A DNA stretch of 64,000 nt from Herbiconiux oxytropis (GCF_024979315.1 NZ_JANLCK010000004.1:310001-374000), one strand, 5' to 3'; counted from the first letter of the stretch, positions 27,281 through 36,264 are shown. Notes: a model not told the origin generated them from the letters alone. Numbers and translations are program-made.

Positions 27281-27789
27281 GCGCCCTCGGCGACCCGTGC
27301 GCAGACGAGGAGGCTTCGGCGCATGTAGCGGCGCCAGATGGGTCCGATGAGACGCTCGACCACGAAGCGGCGGCGGGGCAGGGGGACGTACTCGTAGGTC
27401 CAGCGGATGCGGGACCCGGACGATGTGGGTTCGAAACGCCAGCGCGCCGAGGCCCCGGAGACGAGATGGGAGAGGGCGCCGGTGAAGTCGGTGACGCGGT
27501 AGTCGAACTCGCCTGCGGCAGGCGGGGCGGCGGCAGGCGGGGCGGCGCGCTCGGCGGGCGGGGCGTGGCGGAGGAGGTGCTCGCGGAAGGTTCCGCCGTC
27601 TGAGAGGTGGACGGTGCGGCGGGAGCCCGGGGTCGTCCAGGCTCCGGTCTGGTCGGAGATGCCGGTGACCGCGGGGAGGACGAGGTAGCCGGTGAAGAGA
27701 TCGGCATCGTCGCGGGGGACGACTCGGTCGAATGCGAGGCGCGCCGAGACGGCGGTGTCGACGACCTCGGTGAACACGACCGGCTTCAT
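27277..27789 (-). CDS. SRPBCC-fold protein coupled to the ATP-grasp fusion
   Basis: A 170-residue protein with the START/SRPBCC ligand-binding layout: an opening strand with TEVVDTAVSARLAFDRVV, FDYRVTDFTGALSHLVSGASARWRFEPTSSGSRIRWTYEYVP, and a closing helix. An Ala/Pro-rich insertion lies near residues 78-93. Its stop overlaps the start of the ATP-grasp fusion (ATGA), so translation is coupled and the two probably serve one pathway, perhaps binding its hydrophobic substrate or product. The ATG at 27789 is followed immediately by the first strand. Divergent from the small gene at 27880. Confidence 0.65.
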   Translation of the reverse strand: MKPVVFTEVVDTAVSARLAFDRVVPRDDADLFTGYLVLPAVTGISDQTGAWTTPGSRRTVHLSDGGTFREHLLRHAPPAERAAPPAAAPPAAGEFDYRVTDFTGALSHLVSGASARWRFEPTSSGSRIRWTYEYVPLPRRRFVVERLIGPIWRRYMRRSLLVCARVAEGA

Positions 27790-27879
27790 CTGCCCACCGT
27801 ACTGCGCGCACCGACAGCGCACGCCCGGTCGGCTGCGCGAGACCGGCGCACTGCGGCGCTCGACCCCTACGCTGGTGCC

Positions 27880-28170
27880 ATGCCTTCGTACCGCGTGACC
27901 ATGATCGTCGGAACGCTCGAGCTCGGCGTCAAGCCCGAGACCGTGCTGCCCACTCTCACCCAGGCCATCGCCGACTTCACCACGGTGGAGTCGTCCGACA
28001 TCGCGATCGTCTCCGGGCGGCCGCGCGTGACCGTGCGGTTCACGGCCGACACCGACGAGGCCGCGTTCCTCATCGCCGAGCAGGGGATCGACGGTGCCCG
28101 GGTGTCGGCCGAGCCGATCGCCTGGCAGGTCAACCGGCAGGTGCACGGTCGGTGGGAACCGCTCGCGTGA
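27880..28170 (+). CDS. Small conserved-looking hypothetical protein
   Basis: A 96-residue soluble protein, not assigned to a family. The sequence has a ferredoxin-like alternation: PSYRVTMIVGTLELG (strand), PETVLPTLTQAIADF (helix), DIAIVSGRPRVTVRFTAD (strands), EAAFLIAEQGIDGA (helix), AEPIAWQVNR. The ATG at 27880 was chosen for the domain start and because the region upstream is the shared promoter region with the SRPBCC gene. Its last 41 bases overlap the end of the convergent helicase-nuclease gene. Confidence 0.55.
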   Translation: MPSYRVTMIVGTLELGVKPETVLPTLTQAIADFTTVESSDIAIVSGRPRVTVRFTADTDEAAFLIAEQGIDGARVSAEPIAWQVNRQVHGRWEPLA

Positions 28171-31100
28171 GCCGCAGGAAGCCCGAGAGGGTCGCGAGTT
28201 CGGCGGCGTTCCCGGGCAGATGGTCGACGAGCGCCGGCGAGTACACCAGGTAGGCCGCCCACTTCGCTCGGGAGATGGCGACGTTGAGCCGGTTCTTCAT
28301 GAGCAGGAAGCCGATCCCCCTCGGCACCTCGGCCGCCGAGGAGGCCGCGAGCGTCACGATCGCCACCGCCGCCTCGCGGCCCTGGAACTTGTCGACCGTG
28401 CCGACGGACACACCGTCGAGCCCGCTCTCGGCGAGCGTCTGCCGCACGAGCTCGACCTGCGCGTTGTAGGGAGCCACGACGATGATGTCGGAGGCCTCGA
28501 TCGGCCGGCCGGGCGGCTCCTCCCCCGGATCGTGCCACGTCAGCCCGAGAAGACCGCGCACGATCCGCGCGACGAGAGCGGCCTCATCCGGTGACTGGGT
28601 CGAGTTGCCGATGTGCTGAACGGGCTCGAGATGCAGGCCCGGCTCGACACCCTCGAGCCGCCTGTCGGTGGTGGCGGGCAGTTTCGAGTGCAGCTCGCCC
28701 TCGTAGGACAGGTCGCTCACGGGAGCGCAGACCTCCGGATGCATGCGCCAGCTGACATCGAGGAAGTAGCCGAGGTGATGCGGCAGCACGTCGTGCCCGT
28801 CGGTGAGCCAGCCGAGCGCGGAGGAGTCCACGGGCTCCGGGTGCGTGCCCTGGGTGACCTGCGGCAGCTGCTGCGGATCGCCGAGGAGGAGCAGGTTGCG
28901 GGCCGCGACACTCACGGCGATCGTGTTGGCGAGCGAGAACTGGCCGGCCTCGTCGATCACGAGGAGGTCGAGACTTCGGCGGCCCACGCGACCCGTGTTC
29001 GTGAAGTCCCAGGCGGTGCCGCCGATGACCGCGCCCGCATCGTGCCGTTCCGCGTGCGCGAGGAAGCGGCCGAGCGCATCCCGCCCCGACAACGCCGTGA
29101 AGCGAGCGGCCGGCGAGTCGCTCGACTTGCCCACCGCGGCGGGGTCGACTCCGGCGCCGACGATCGCGTCGAGCATGTTCTCGACCACGGCGTGCGACTG
29201 CGCCACGACCCCCACGCGCCAGCCGTGCTCGCGCACCAGGTCGGCCACGACGCGGGCGCCGGTGTAGGTCTTGCCGGTGCCGGGCGGGCCCTGCACGGCC
29301 AGGAACGAGTGGTCGAGGTCGAGCAGCGAGTCGCGGATGGCGTCGATCGTGCCGCGGGGCCCGTCGCCGACGGGTCGGAGCGTTGTCGAGGTGGGCGGGG
29401 CCGAGTCCACCGCGACGGAAGGTCGCAAGGTTCGGGGTGGGCGGCGGCGGAGCAGGTCGAGGGCCGGGTCGGCGGGGAACTCCGGGAGGGCGGCTGCCAG
29501 GGTGGCGCCCCACTCCGAGATGGCCGCCTGCAGGGAGTCGGTCTTGGGCGGTGCGGAAGGAGCGACGGCGATCGGGACGGCGTCGTAGGGCAGGTCGCCG
29601 ACTCTGAGGGCCTCGGTGAATACGAACTGGGTGAGGCCGTTCTCGAGCTCGAGCACCTCGTCGAGGGTGGTGCGGGCGTGAGCGAGGCGGTCGGTGGCAC
29701 GGGCGCGCGGATCCGGCCACGGATGCGGAGGGTCGTAGACGAAGAAGCGGCCGGACGCACCGGGCTCGAGCCGGCTGCCGGGCGCGAGCACGCCGCGCAG
29801 CCGGATCTCACGACGGTCGGCCTTCTGCCGGCCCTCCCGGTACCACTCGCGATCGACGCGGGTGTGCGTGACCTCGAGCACGTCGCGCGTGTCGGACCAC
29901 TCCTCGAGCGGCCGCTCCAGACGACCGTAGTGCTCCCACCAGAACGACTTGTCCTCCCGGCGGTGATAATCGATCGCGGCGGCGGCCAGAGCGATCGCCG
30001 TCCTGTCGTCACCGTCGATGCCCGGCTCCTCCCCCGCGTCGACGCGATCGAGAAAGGCGCTGAGCGCCTCGTGCACCGGGCTCGCCGCGAACGTGAAGCC
30101 GTCGGGGCCCACGCTGCCGTCGGTGCCGCTGCCGGCCGTGCCGTGCGGGCCGGGGCCACCGTCGCCCCCGAGTGCGTCGAGGTGCGGGGCGGGTGCCGCC
30201 ACAGAGGGGTCGAGACCGTTCTCGGCCGCCCGGTCGAGCAGCCAGTCGCGGAGCCGCAGGGTGGAGACGCAGTCGTACTCGTTGTAGTCGGCGATCTCGC
30301 CGAGCAGGGTCGCGGCCGCCTCCGCCTCGCCCTCGTCGCGGAGCTCGGCCCAGCGGGCGTACGCGGTGATGGAGTCGGCGGCGTTCGTGACACCGCTGTC
30401 GCGGAGGAGGTCGCCCATGTAGAGCGGCTCGAGCTTCTTGAGGCTGTAGGAGCGCGTGCTCACGCGGAGGCTCTTCTTGACGATCGGGTAGAGGTCGACG
30501 AGCACACCTCGGCGCAGCAGCTCGTCGAGCTGCTCCTCGCCCACGCCGTGGCGCGCGCACAGCGACTGCAGGTGAGCACGCTCGTAGTCGGCGTAGTGGT
30601 AGACGTGCAGGCCCGGATGCTCGTGCAGGCGCTCGGTGAGGTAGTCGAGGAAGGCCCGGAGCGCCTCCCGCTCCTCGGCGTGGTCGTGGGCCCAGAACGG
30701 CCGGAACACCGTGCGGGGATCGATCCCGCCCGGCTGCGGCAGCCCGAGCAGGCCGGCATCCGGAGCGGACGACCCCGACGAGGTATGTGCCGACGCCTCG
30801 TGCTCGATGACCCCGAAGAGGTAGTCGAGGCCCCACTCCGGCCCCGCGTTCTCCGTGTAGAGCGGATCGCCCTCGAAGTCGAAGAAGATATCGGCCGGAT
30901 CGGGAGGCGGGAGCGCTCCGAGGGCCGCGGGAGCGAACACCCGGTAGGCGAGGCCAGAGCGGCCCTGCACCTGCATCGCCGCCTGCTCGCGGAGCGCCGC
31001 CAGAGTCGTGTCGGCGAGACCCTCGACGGGCCCGGTGGAGGAGGCGAACGCCGTGAGCGTGGGCAGCCCCGCGGCGCGGAGCCGCTCGCGCTGGCCGAGG

Positions 31101-31861
31101 CGTAGCCCGGCGACCAGCAGCACATCGTCGTGCGCCTCCACCTCCGGCGCGCAGACGTCGCAGCGGCCGCACGCCGTGTATCGTTCATCTCCCCAGGCGG
31201 CCGGCGCAACACCCTCGCGCGACCTGTCGTCGAGCAGCGCCTCGAGGCGTTCGCGCCGATCGCGGTAGACCGGCAGGATGTCGCGCAGCTGGTGGGTCGA
31301 GCGCGATCCGTCGCCGAGCAGCAGGTGCACCTCCGGCCCCGTGGGCACCCCCAGGCGCTCGAGCTGGTCGGCGTACGCCGCCAGCTGGAGCAGTGCCGTG
31401 ATCTTGGCGTGCCGCGCGAGCTTGGTGTCGTAGACCTCGTAGACCGGGCCTGCGGATGCCTGCCCCGCCTTCACGAGGAAGTCGGCGAAGCCGAGGAAGC
31501 GGCCGTCGAAGAACGTTCCCTGGAACACCACGTCGGCGCCCGCTCGGAGCGCCTCGAGCGTGACCTCCTGCTGATCGGCGAGGGCCTCGGGCGTGGTGCG
31601 CTCGGGTCTGTCGATCTCGGCGACCCCCACGGCCGACTCGGCCACGAACGGCCCGAACTCGGCACGGAACCGCTCGAGCGTGCGCAGCTCGTGCGCATCG
31701 CCCAGCCGAGCGGTGCGCTCGAGCATCTCGTCGGTGCTCTCCGGCGGTGGAGCGACTCGGCCGAGCTTGGCGTCGAGCCGCCGCACGAGGGCGAACTCGC
31801 ACGACGCGGCGGCCGTGAGGTCGGTGGCGCTGTAGAGAACCGTGCCGCCCGTGAGGATCAT
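28130..31861 (-). CDS. TM0106-type RecB-like nuclease / RNase H-like / SF1 helicase protein
   Basis: A 1243-residue DNA-processing protein with three parts. Residues 1-240 are a RecB-family nuclease with D127 (GFADF), D145-x-K147 (VYDTKLA) and Q159-x3-Y163; four cysteines (C21, then C231-x2-C234-x2-C237) match the iron-sulphur pattern of Cas4/AddB-type nucleases. Around 320-540 is a DnaQ/RNase H-like segment starting FFDFEGDP (D328, E330). The C-terminal 400 residues are a superfamily 1 helicase with Walker A QGPPGTGKT near 857-865, Walker B LLVIDEAGQ, and VGTVDKFQGREA. It could unwind and resect DNA ends. It stands as a single gene and overlaps the convergent gene by 41 bases. Confidence 0.85.
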   Translation of the reverse strand: MILTGGTVLYSATDLTAAASCEFALVRRLDAKLGRVAPPPESTDEMLERTARLGDAHELRTLERFRAEFGPFVAESAVGVAEIDRPERTTPEALADQQEVTLEALRAGADVVFQGTFFDGRFLGFADFLVKAGQASAGPVYEVYDTKLARHAKITALLQLAAYADQLERLGVPTGPEVHLLLGDGSRSTHQLRDILPVYRDRRERLEALLDDRSREGVAPAAWGDERYTACGRCDVCAPEVEAHDDVLLVAGLRLGQRERLRAAGLPTLTAFASSTGPVEGLADTTLAALREQAAMQVQGRSGLAYRVFAPAALGALPPPDPADIFFDFEGDPLYTENAGPEWGLDYLFGVIEHEASAHTSSGSSAPDAGLLGLPQPGGIDPRTVFRPFWAHDHAEEREALRAFLDYLTERLHEHPGLHVYHYADYERAHLQSLCARHGVGEEQLDELLRRGVLVDLYPIVKKSLRVSTRSYSLKKLEPLYMGDLLRDSGVTNAADSITAYARWAELRDEGEAEAAATLLGEIADYNEYDCVSTLRLRDWLLDRAAENGLDPSVAAPAPHLDALGGDGGPGPHGTAGSGTDGSVGPDGFTFAASPVHEALSAFLDRVDAGEEPGIDGDDRTAIALAAAAIDYHRREDKSFWWEHYGRLERPLEEWSDTRDVLEVTHTRVDREWYREGRQKADRREIRLRGVLAPGSRLEPGASGRFFVYDPPHPWPDPRARATDRLAHARTTLDEVLELENGLTQFVFTEALRVGDLPYDAVPIAVAPSAPPKTDSLQAAISEWGATLAAALPEFPADPALDLLRRRPPRTLRPSVAVDSAPPTSTTLRPVGDGPRGTIDAIRDSLLDLDHSFLAVQGPPGTGKTYTGARVVADLVREHGWRVGVVAQSHAVVENMLDAIVGAGVDPAAVGKSSDSPAARFTALSGRDALGRFLAHAERHDAGAVIGGTAWDFTNTGRVGRRSLDLLVIDEAGQFSLANTIAVSVAARNLLLLGDPQQLPQVTQGTHPEPVDSSALGWLTDGHDVLPHHLGYFLDVSWRMHPEVCAPVSDLSYEGELHSKLPATTDRRLEGVEPGLHLEPVQHIGNSTQSPDEAALVARIVRGLLGLTWHDPGEEPPGRPIEASDIIVVAPYNAQVELVRQTLAESGLDGVSVGTVDKFQGREAAVAIVTLAASSAAEVPRGIGFLLMKNRLNVAISRAKWAAYLVYSPALVDHLPGNAAELATLSGFLRLTRAVPTDRAPAG

Positions 31862-31953
31862 GCGACTCCTTCGATCCCCAGAAGGCTACCGGCAGCCTCC
31901 GACACCGCCCCCGGGGCCGCCGCAGCGGCAGGATGGAGTGGTTGGATGGACGG

Positions 31954-33297
31954 ATGCCCGACACCGCCGCCCACATCGCCGATCTCGCGGCGTTCATCCA
32001 AGCCTCCCCCTCGTCGTACCACGCCGCCGCCGAGGTCTCCCGGCGACTCGTGGCCGCCGGCTCCGAAGAGCTGCACGAGACGGAGGCCTGGACCGCGCGA
32101 CCGGGCCGCCACCACGCGCGGCGCGACGGTGCCGTGATCGCCTGGACGATCCCTGAGGGCGCTGAGCCAGGCAGCCCCTTCCGCATCATCGGCGCGCACA
32201 CCGACTCCCCCGGCTTCAAGCTCAAGCCCCGCCCCACGATCGGGTCGAATGGCTGGCTGCAAGCGGGCGTCGAGGTCTACGGCGGCCCGCTGCTGAACTC
32301 GTGGCTCGATCGCGAGCTCGAACTCGCCGGCCGCCTCGTCGACCGCGACGGCCGCGAGCACCTCGTGCGCACCGGGCCGTTCCTGCGCATCCCGCAGCTC
32401 GCCGTGCACCTGGACCGCGAGGTCAACAGCGGCCTCACCCTCGACCGCCAGCGCCACACCGCACCCGTGTTCGGGGTGGGCGACGTGTCGCAGGCCGACC
32501 TCGTCGACATCCTCGCCCGCCGTGCCGGTCTGGGCGGCGGCGCCGACGTGGCCGGCTACGACCTGCTCACGGTCGACTCCGCGGCTCCCGCGCGCTTCGG
32601 CCTCGACGACGCGCTCTTCGCGGCGGGCCGGATGGACAACCTCACCTCGGTGCACGCCGGGCTCGCCGCCCTGCTCGCGACGGGGAACGGCGGCAAGGAG
32701 AAGGGCGGGGCGGGGAACGACGCCGCGGAGAGCGGTGCGCCCATCCCGGTGCTCGCCGCCTTCGACCACGAGGAGCTCGGCTCGGAGTCGCGCTCGGGTG
32801 CGAGCGGCCCGTTCCTCGCCGACGTGCTCGCGCGCATCACCGCCGGCCTCGCCGCCCGAGATGCTGCAGACCATGAGAACGCCGCCGCCGAGCTGCACGC
32901 CCGCGCCCTCGCCGCCTCGTGGTGCATCTCCTCCGATGCGGGTCACGCCGTGCACCCCAACTACCCCGAGCGCCACGACCCCGCCAACCGGCCACAGGCC
33001 GGCGGCGGCCCGCTACTCAAGATCAACGCCAACCAGCGCTACGCCACGGATGCGCACGGCGCCGCGCTCTGGCACAGGGTCTCGGCGGCCGCCGGCGTGC
33101 CGGTGCAGGAGTTCGTCTCGAACAACACCGTGCCCTGCGGATCGACGATCGGGCCGCTCACCGCCACCCGCCTGGGCATCCGCGTGGTCGACGTGGGTCC
33201 GCCGCTGCTCTCCATGCACTCCGCCCGCGAGCTCGCCCACGTCGACGATCTCGCGGGGCTCGCCGGAGCCCTCACCGCCTTCCACCAGGGTGCGTAG
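31954..33297 (+). CDS. M18-family aminopeptidase
   Basis: Zinc-dependent aspartyl-type aminopeptidase of 447 residues. Metal and catalytic residues of the M18 family are visible: GAHTDSPGFKLKP (His and Asp), FAAGRMDNLTSV (bridging Asp), FDHEELGSESRSGA (catalytic and metal Glu), SSDAGHAVHPNYPERH (Asp and His), and a C-terminal MHSARELAHVDD metal histidine. The ATG at 31954 is preferred to one 21 bases upstream because family members begin close to this point and a GGATGGACGG stretch precedes it. Divergent from the helicase-nuclease gene. Confidence 0.9.
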   Translation: MPDTAAHIADLAAFIQASPSSYHAAAEVSRRLVAAGSEELHETEAWTARPGRHHARRDGAVIAWTIPEGAEPGSPFRIIGAHTDSPGFKLKPRPTIGSNGWLQAGVEVYGGPLLNSWLDRELELAGRLVDRDGREHLVRTGPFLRIPQLAVHLDREVNSGLTLDRQRHTAPVFGVGDVSQADLVDILARRAGLGGGADVAGYDLLTVDSAAPARFGLDDALFAAGRMDNLTSVHAGLAALLATGNGGKEKGGAGNDAAESGAPIPVLAAFDHEELGSESRSGASGPFLADVLARITAGLAARDAADHENAAAELHARALAASWCISSDAGHAVHPNYPERHDPANRPQAGGGPLLKINANQRYATDAHGAALWHRVSAAAGVPVQEFVSNNTVPCGSTIGPLTATRLGIRVVDVGPPLLSMHSARELAHVDDLAGLAGALTAFHQGA

Positions 33298-33298
33298 C

Positions 33299-34093
33299 GT
33301 GCGTCGCCGCGCCCTCGTCGCATCCGTCGTCGCCGCCGGTGGGGCCGTGGCCGGCATCGCCGCCTGGGTGCGCTACCTCGCGCGCCGTCAGCATCACTGG
33401 AGGGGTGTGCTCTCCGATGCGATCCCCGTGCACTCGCTCTACTGGCGCGAGCAGGCCGCGAAGGAGGGCGAACTGCTCTACGTGGCCGTCGGCGACTCCG
33501 CGGCCCAGGGCATCGGTGCGAGCCGGCCGGCGCACGGCTACGTCGGCTTCGTGGCGAAACACCTGCGGGAGCGCTCGGGGCGCACCGTGCGCGTGGTCAA
33601 CCTCGGCATCTCCGGCGCGCGGCTCCGCGAAGCCATCGAGAAGGAGCTCCCCCGGCTCGCGAAGCTCGACCCCGACGTGCTCACCGTGAGCATCGGCGCC
33701 AACGACATGGCCGACTTCGACCCCGAGCGCTTCCGCACCGAGATCGCCACGATCCTCGATGCGCTCCCCTCGCACGCGATCGTCGCCGACCTGCCGAGCT
33801 TCTACTTCCTGCCGGCCGAGCGCACGGTGCTCGTGGCGAACCGGATGCTCCGCGAGGCGGCCGCCGCCAGGGGTGTCCGCGTGGTGCCGCTGCACCGCCT
33901 CACGCACCGGCAGGGCCTCTGGGGCGTGAGCACGCAGTTCGCGGGCGACCTCTTCCACCCCAACGACCGCGGCTACCGGATCTGGGCCGCCGCCTTCACG
34001 CACGCGATCGACGACCGCCTCCGGCAGCTGGGCGAGCGCGCCTCCGCTGGAGCCGCCGGGTCGGGCGGCGCTGCGTCCGACGTTCAGCACTGA
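33299..34093 (+). CDS. SGNH/GDSL hydrolase, secreted or membrane-anchored
   Basis: Esterase/lipase-type hydrolase of about 264 residues. An N-terminal hydrophobic segment (RRRALVASVVAAGGAVAGIAAWV) acts as signal or anchor. The catalytic blocks are VAVGDSAAQGIG (Ser), VNLGISGARL (Gly), SIGANDMADF (Asn) and AGDLFHPNDRGY (Asp and His). Two GTG starts are possible, 33290 and 33299; 33299 has an AGGG box at proper distance. Follows the aminopeptidase directly and probably shares its transcript. Confidence 0.82.
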   Translation: MRRRALVASVVAAGGAVAGIAAWVRYLARRQHHWRGVLSDAIPVHSLYWREQAAKEGELLYVAVGDSAAQGIGASRPAHGYVGFVAKHLRERSGRTVRVVNLGISGARLREAIEKELPRLAKLDPDVLTVSIGANDMADFDPERFRTEIATILDALPSHAIVADLPSFYFLPAERTVLVANRMLREAAAARGVRVVPLHRLTHRQGLWGVSTQFAGDLFHPNDRGYRIWAAAFTHAIDDRLRQLGERASAGAAGSGGAASDVQH

Positions 34094-34111
34094 TCGCTCA
34101 GCGCCGCATTC

Positions 34112-34693
34112 TCAGCGCTCGGCGCCCGTGCACCGCGACTCGCTCGAGAGCGAGATCCGCAGCCCGCCGTCGAGAGGCCGCACCGAGACCCTGAGCGGCA
34201 CGAGGTTCGTGCCCACCAGTGACACTCGCACGCCTCCGCCGCCGATGCCCTCGGCGGCCACGCTCCAGCCGCGCTCCTCGTAGGCGGCGCGCACCTCCCG
34301 CGCCCAGTCCTCGGCTGACGCGATCCCGGTGGCGGTCACCGTGCGCTCGAGCGCGAACTGCTCCTCCGGCGAGCCGTCGGGGCACTCCTGCACCACCGAG
34401 TCGTCCGAGACCGTCGTGGCCCCGCCCGGCAGGAGGGTGAGGAGCGTGTCGACCTCATCGGTGACCTCGGCGGTCACGCCCTCGAGCGTCGTCGGCACAC
34501 CTGTGCGGGCGGTCGAGACGCCGATCCACACCACCGCCACGAGCACCGCCGCGACGCCGAGCGCCACGAACGTCGCCGGCCGCAGCAGCCCCGCCCAGCG
34601 CTCGCCCCGGGGCGGCAGCTTCGGGAGCTTGCGGGCGGGCACGAGCCGGAGGTTGCGCAGGCTCGCGCCGCGCTCGTCGTCGCCGGTGCTCAC
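34112..34693 (-). CDS. Hypothetical membrane-anchored protein
   Basis: A 193-residue protein with one N-terminal membrane helix (about residues 37-58, TFVALGVAAVLVAVVWIGV) and an extracellular domain holding two cysteines (VQECPDGSP, SRCTGAE) that could form a disulphide. I do not recognise the family. The GTG at 34693 lies two bases after the stop of the DUF3817 gene, so the two are cotranscribed and probably coupled. A longer frame upstream would be inside the neighbour. Confidence 0.55.
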   Translation of the reverse strand: MSTGDDERGASLRNLRLVPARKLPKLPPRGERWAGLLRPATFVALGVAAVLVAVVWIGVSTARTGVPTTLEGVTAEVTDEVDTLLTLLPGGATTVSDDSVVQECPDGSPEEQFALERTVTATGIASAEDWAREVRAAYEERGWSVAAEGIGGGGVRVSLVGTNLVPLRVSVRPLDGGLRISLSSESRCTGAER

Positions 34694-34695
34694 GC

Positions 34696-35151
34696 TCAGC
34701 CCGCGGGGGGTCCGGCCACGAGCGCCACCGTCGTGAGCAGGGCCACGACCACGACGAGCACCACCACGAACAGCCAGGGCCGGTTGAGGAACCAGCGCAG
34801 CAGCCGGTCGATCGGATGCGCGTCGCGCGGATCGTCTGTCGCCTGCAGCCGCCATCCGCCCGCCAGGAGCCCTCGGCGCTCGAGCACGATGTCGGTCACG
34901 ACCGTGCCATACGGCGGGATCGCCGTGGCCGCGGCCACCACGATGACCCACCACCGCCAGCGCTGGTTGAGGCCCACCACGACGCACGCGGCGACGAAGG
35001 CGATGAACACCACCCCGTGCGCGAGGCCGATGGCGAAGAAGAACGGGACCTCGGCCGAGAACACGTAACGCGCGAGCATGGCGGCGATGAGGGCGGTCCA
35101 GGTGATCGCTTCGGCGATCGAGACGGTGCGGAAGACGGTGCGGGGAGACAT
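34696..35151 (-). CDS. DUF3817 integral membrane protein
   Basis: A 151-residue membrane protein with four hydrophobic helices. The N-terminal pattern FRTVSIAEAITWTALI, then FAIGLAHGVVFIAF and WWVIVVAAATAIPPYGTVVTDIVLERRG matches the DUF3817 (YdzA-like) family; the family normally ends near this point, and the extra C-terminal helix (LFVVVLVVVVALLTTVALVA) is an addition. First gene of a pair with the hypothetical membrane protein downstream. Function unknown. Confidence 0.7.
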   Translation of the reverse strand: MSPRTVFRTVSIAEAITWTALIAAMLARYVFSAEVPFFFAIGLAHGVVFIAFVAACVVVGLNQRWRWWVIVVAAATAIPPYGTVVTDIVLERRGLLAGGWRLQATDDPRDAHPIDRLLRWFLNRPWLFVVVLVVVVALLTTVALVAGPPAG

Positions 35152-35311
35152 CCCGACACAGCCTACCGGTTCACCCCGAGCCGTCTCCGGCCCCGCTCCC
35201 GCTCGCCCTGGGGCCGCGCCAGGCCCGCTAGCCCCACGACCGGAGTAGACAGGAGGTGCGCCCCCGCCCTCGACGGCACCGGGGACCAGCGCCGACGAAG
35301 GAGGATCGACG

Positions 35312-35773
35312 ATGATCGACACCGACAAGGGCTTCACCCTGACCCGCGAGTACGACGCCACACCCGACGAGATCTGGCGGGCGTGGACCGAGCCCGCCCA
35401 GGCGGCCGAGTGGTGGCATCCGTCGGGCCTGCACACCCCCATGGAGTCTGTCTCGATCGACGCGCGCGCGGGTGGTCGCTACGCGTACACGATGGTCGAC
35501 GACCTCAGCGGCGAGGAGCACCCCACCGGCGGTGTCTACCGGGAGGTCTCGGCGCCCGAGCGACTCGTGTTCACGTGGGGCGAGCCCGACGCGGATCCGG
35601 ACGACGCCCTCCTCGTGACCGTCACGATCGCCGACCTGGGCGAGCTCAGCCGGATGACGTTCGACCTGCGCGGCTACGACGGCATGAGCGGCGACGAGTT
35701 CATCCAGGACGGCTGGGAGAGCGCGCTCGACGCCCTCGCCCAGCACCTCGGGCAGTCGGCCGTCGCGGGCTGA
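35312..35773 (+). CDS. SRPBCC (AHSA1-like) domain protein
   Basis: A 153-residue START-fold protein of the Aha1/polyketide-cyclase-like group: LTREYDATPDEIWRAWTEP, AEWWHPSG, ARAGGRYAYTM, and DGWESALDALAQHL at the end. The gene has a clear GGAGGA ribosome-binding site before its ATG. It has no DNA-binding partner beside it, unlike the ArsR-linked copy at 46327. Ligand unknown. Confidence 0.78.
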   Translation: MIDTDKGFTLTREYDATPDEIWRAWTEPAQAAEWWHPSGLHTPMESVSIDARAGGRYAYTMVDDLSGEEHPTGGVYREVSAPERLVFTWGEPDADPDDALLVTVTIADLGELSRMTFDLRGYDGMSGDEFIQDGWESALDALAQHLGQSAVAG

Positions 35774-35823
35774 GGTGCACTCCCCGCGCGGCCGCTAGGC
35801 TGTCGGCGGCGGAGGGAGAAGTC

Positions 35824-36264
35824 GTGGGTGAGCAGGTGTCCGGCGGGGTCGATCCCGCGTTCCAGGCGGCCATCGAGCGCGTGGGCCGGGCGCTCGCGGC
35901 GATGGGAGAGGGCGATCCGAAGCCGTTCCGCGCCTGCTGGGCACCGGATGCCGACACCACGCTCTACGGCGCGTTCGGCACGCTCGAACGCGGGCACGAC
36001 GCCATCGACGCCACCCTCGGCTGGGTGGGCACGCGCTTCAGCGGCGGTGCCCTCGAACCGAGCTACGACGCCGTGCACGCGAGCGGCGACCTCGGCTACA
36101 CCGTGGGGCTCGAACGCGGGGTCGTGCGCGTCGACGGCGGCGAGCCGCGCGAGATCGTGATCCGGGTGACCCACATCTACCGCCGCGACGCCGCGGGCGA
36201 GTGGCTGCTCGTGCACCGGCACGGCGACCACCCGCCGGCCCGCGAGTTCAGCAGCGCCCGATGA
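35824..36264 (+). CDS. SnoaL/NTF2-like protein
   Basis: A 146-residue protein with the cone-shaped NTF2-like layout: an opening helix (FQAAIERVGRALAAMGEGD), FRACWAPDADTTLYGAFG, HASGDLGYTVGLERG and IVIRVTHIYRRDAAGEWLLVHRHGDHPP, the usual closing strand. The GTG is preceded by GGAGGGAGAA. Its stop overlaps the start of the HAD gene by four bases, so the pair is coupled. May be an enzyme or a ligand-binding protein. Confidence 0.7.
   Translation: MGEQVSGGVDPAFQAAIERVGRALAAMGEGDPKPFRACWAPDADTTLYGAFGTLERGHDAIDATLGWVGTRFSGGALEPSYDAVHASGDLGYTVGLERGVVRVDGGEPREIVIRVTHIYRRDAAGEWLLVHRHGDHPPAREFSSAR

Noticed and set aside
28613-31105. An 830-codon open frame antisense to the helicase-nuclease gene
   Set aside because: The opposite strand carries complete nuclease and helicase motifs over the same bases. 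The antisense protein is Arg/Gly/Glu-rich without a domain, typical of GC-rich shadow frames.
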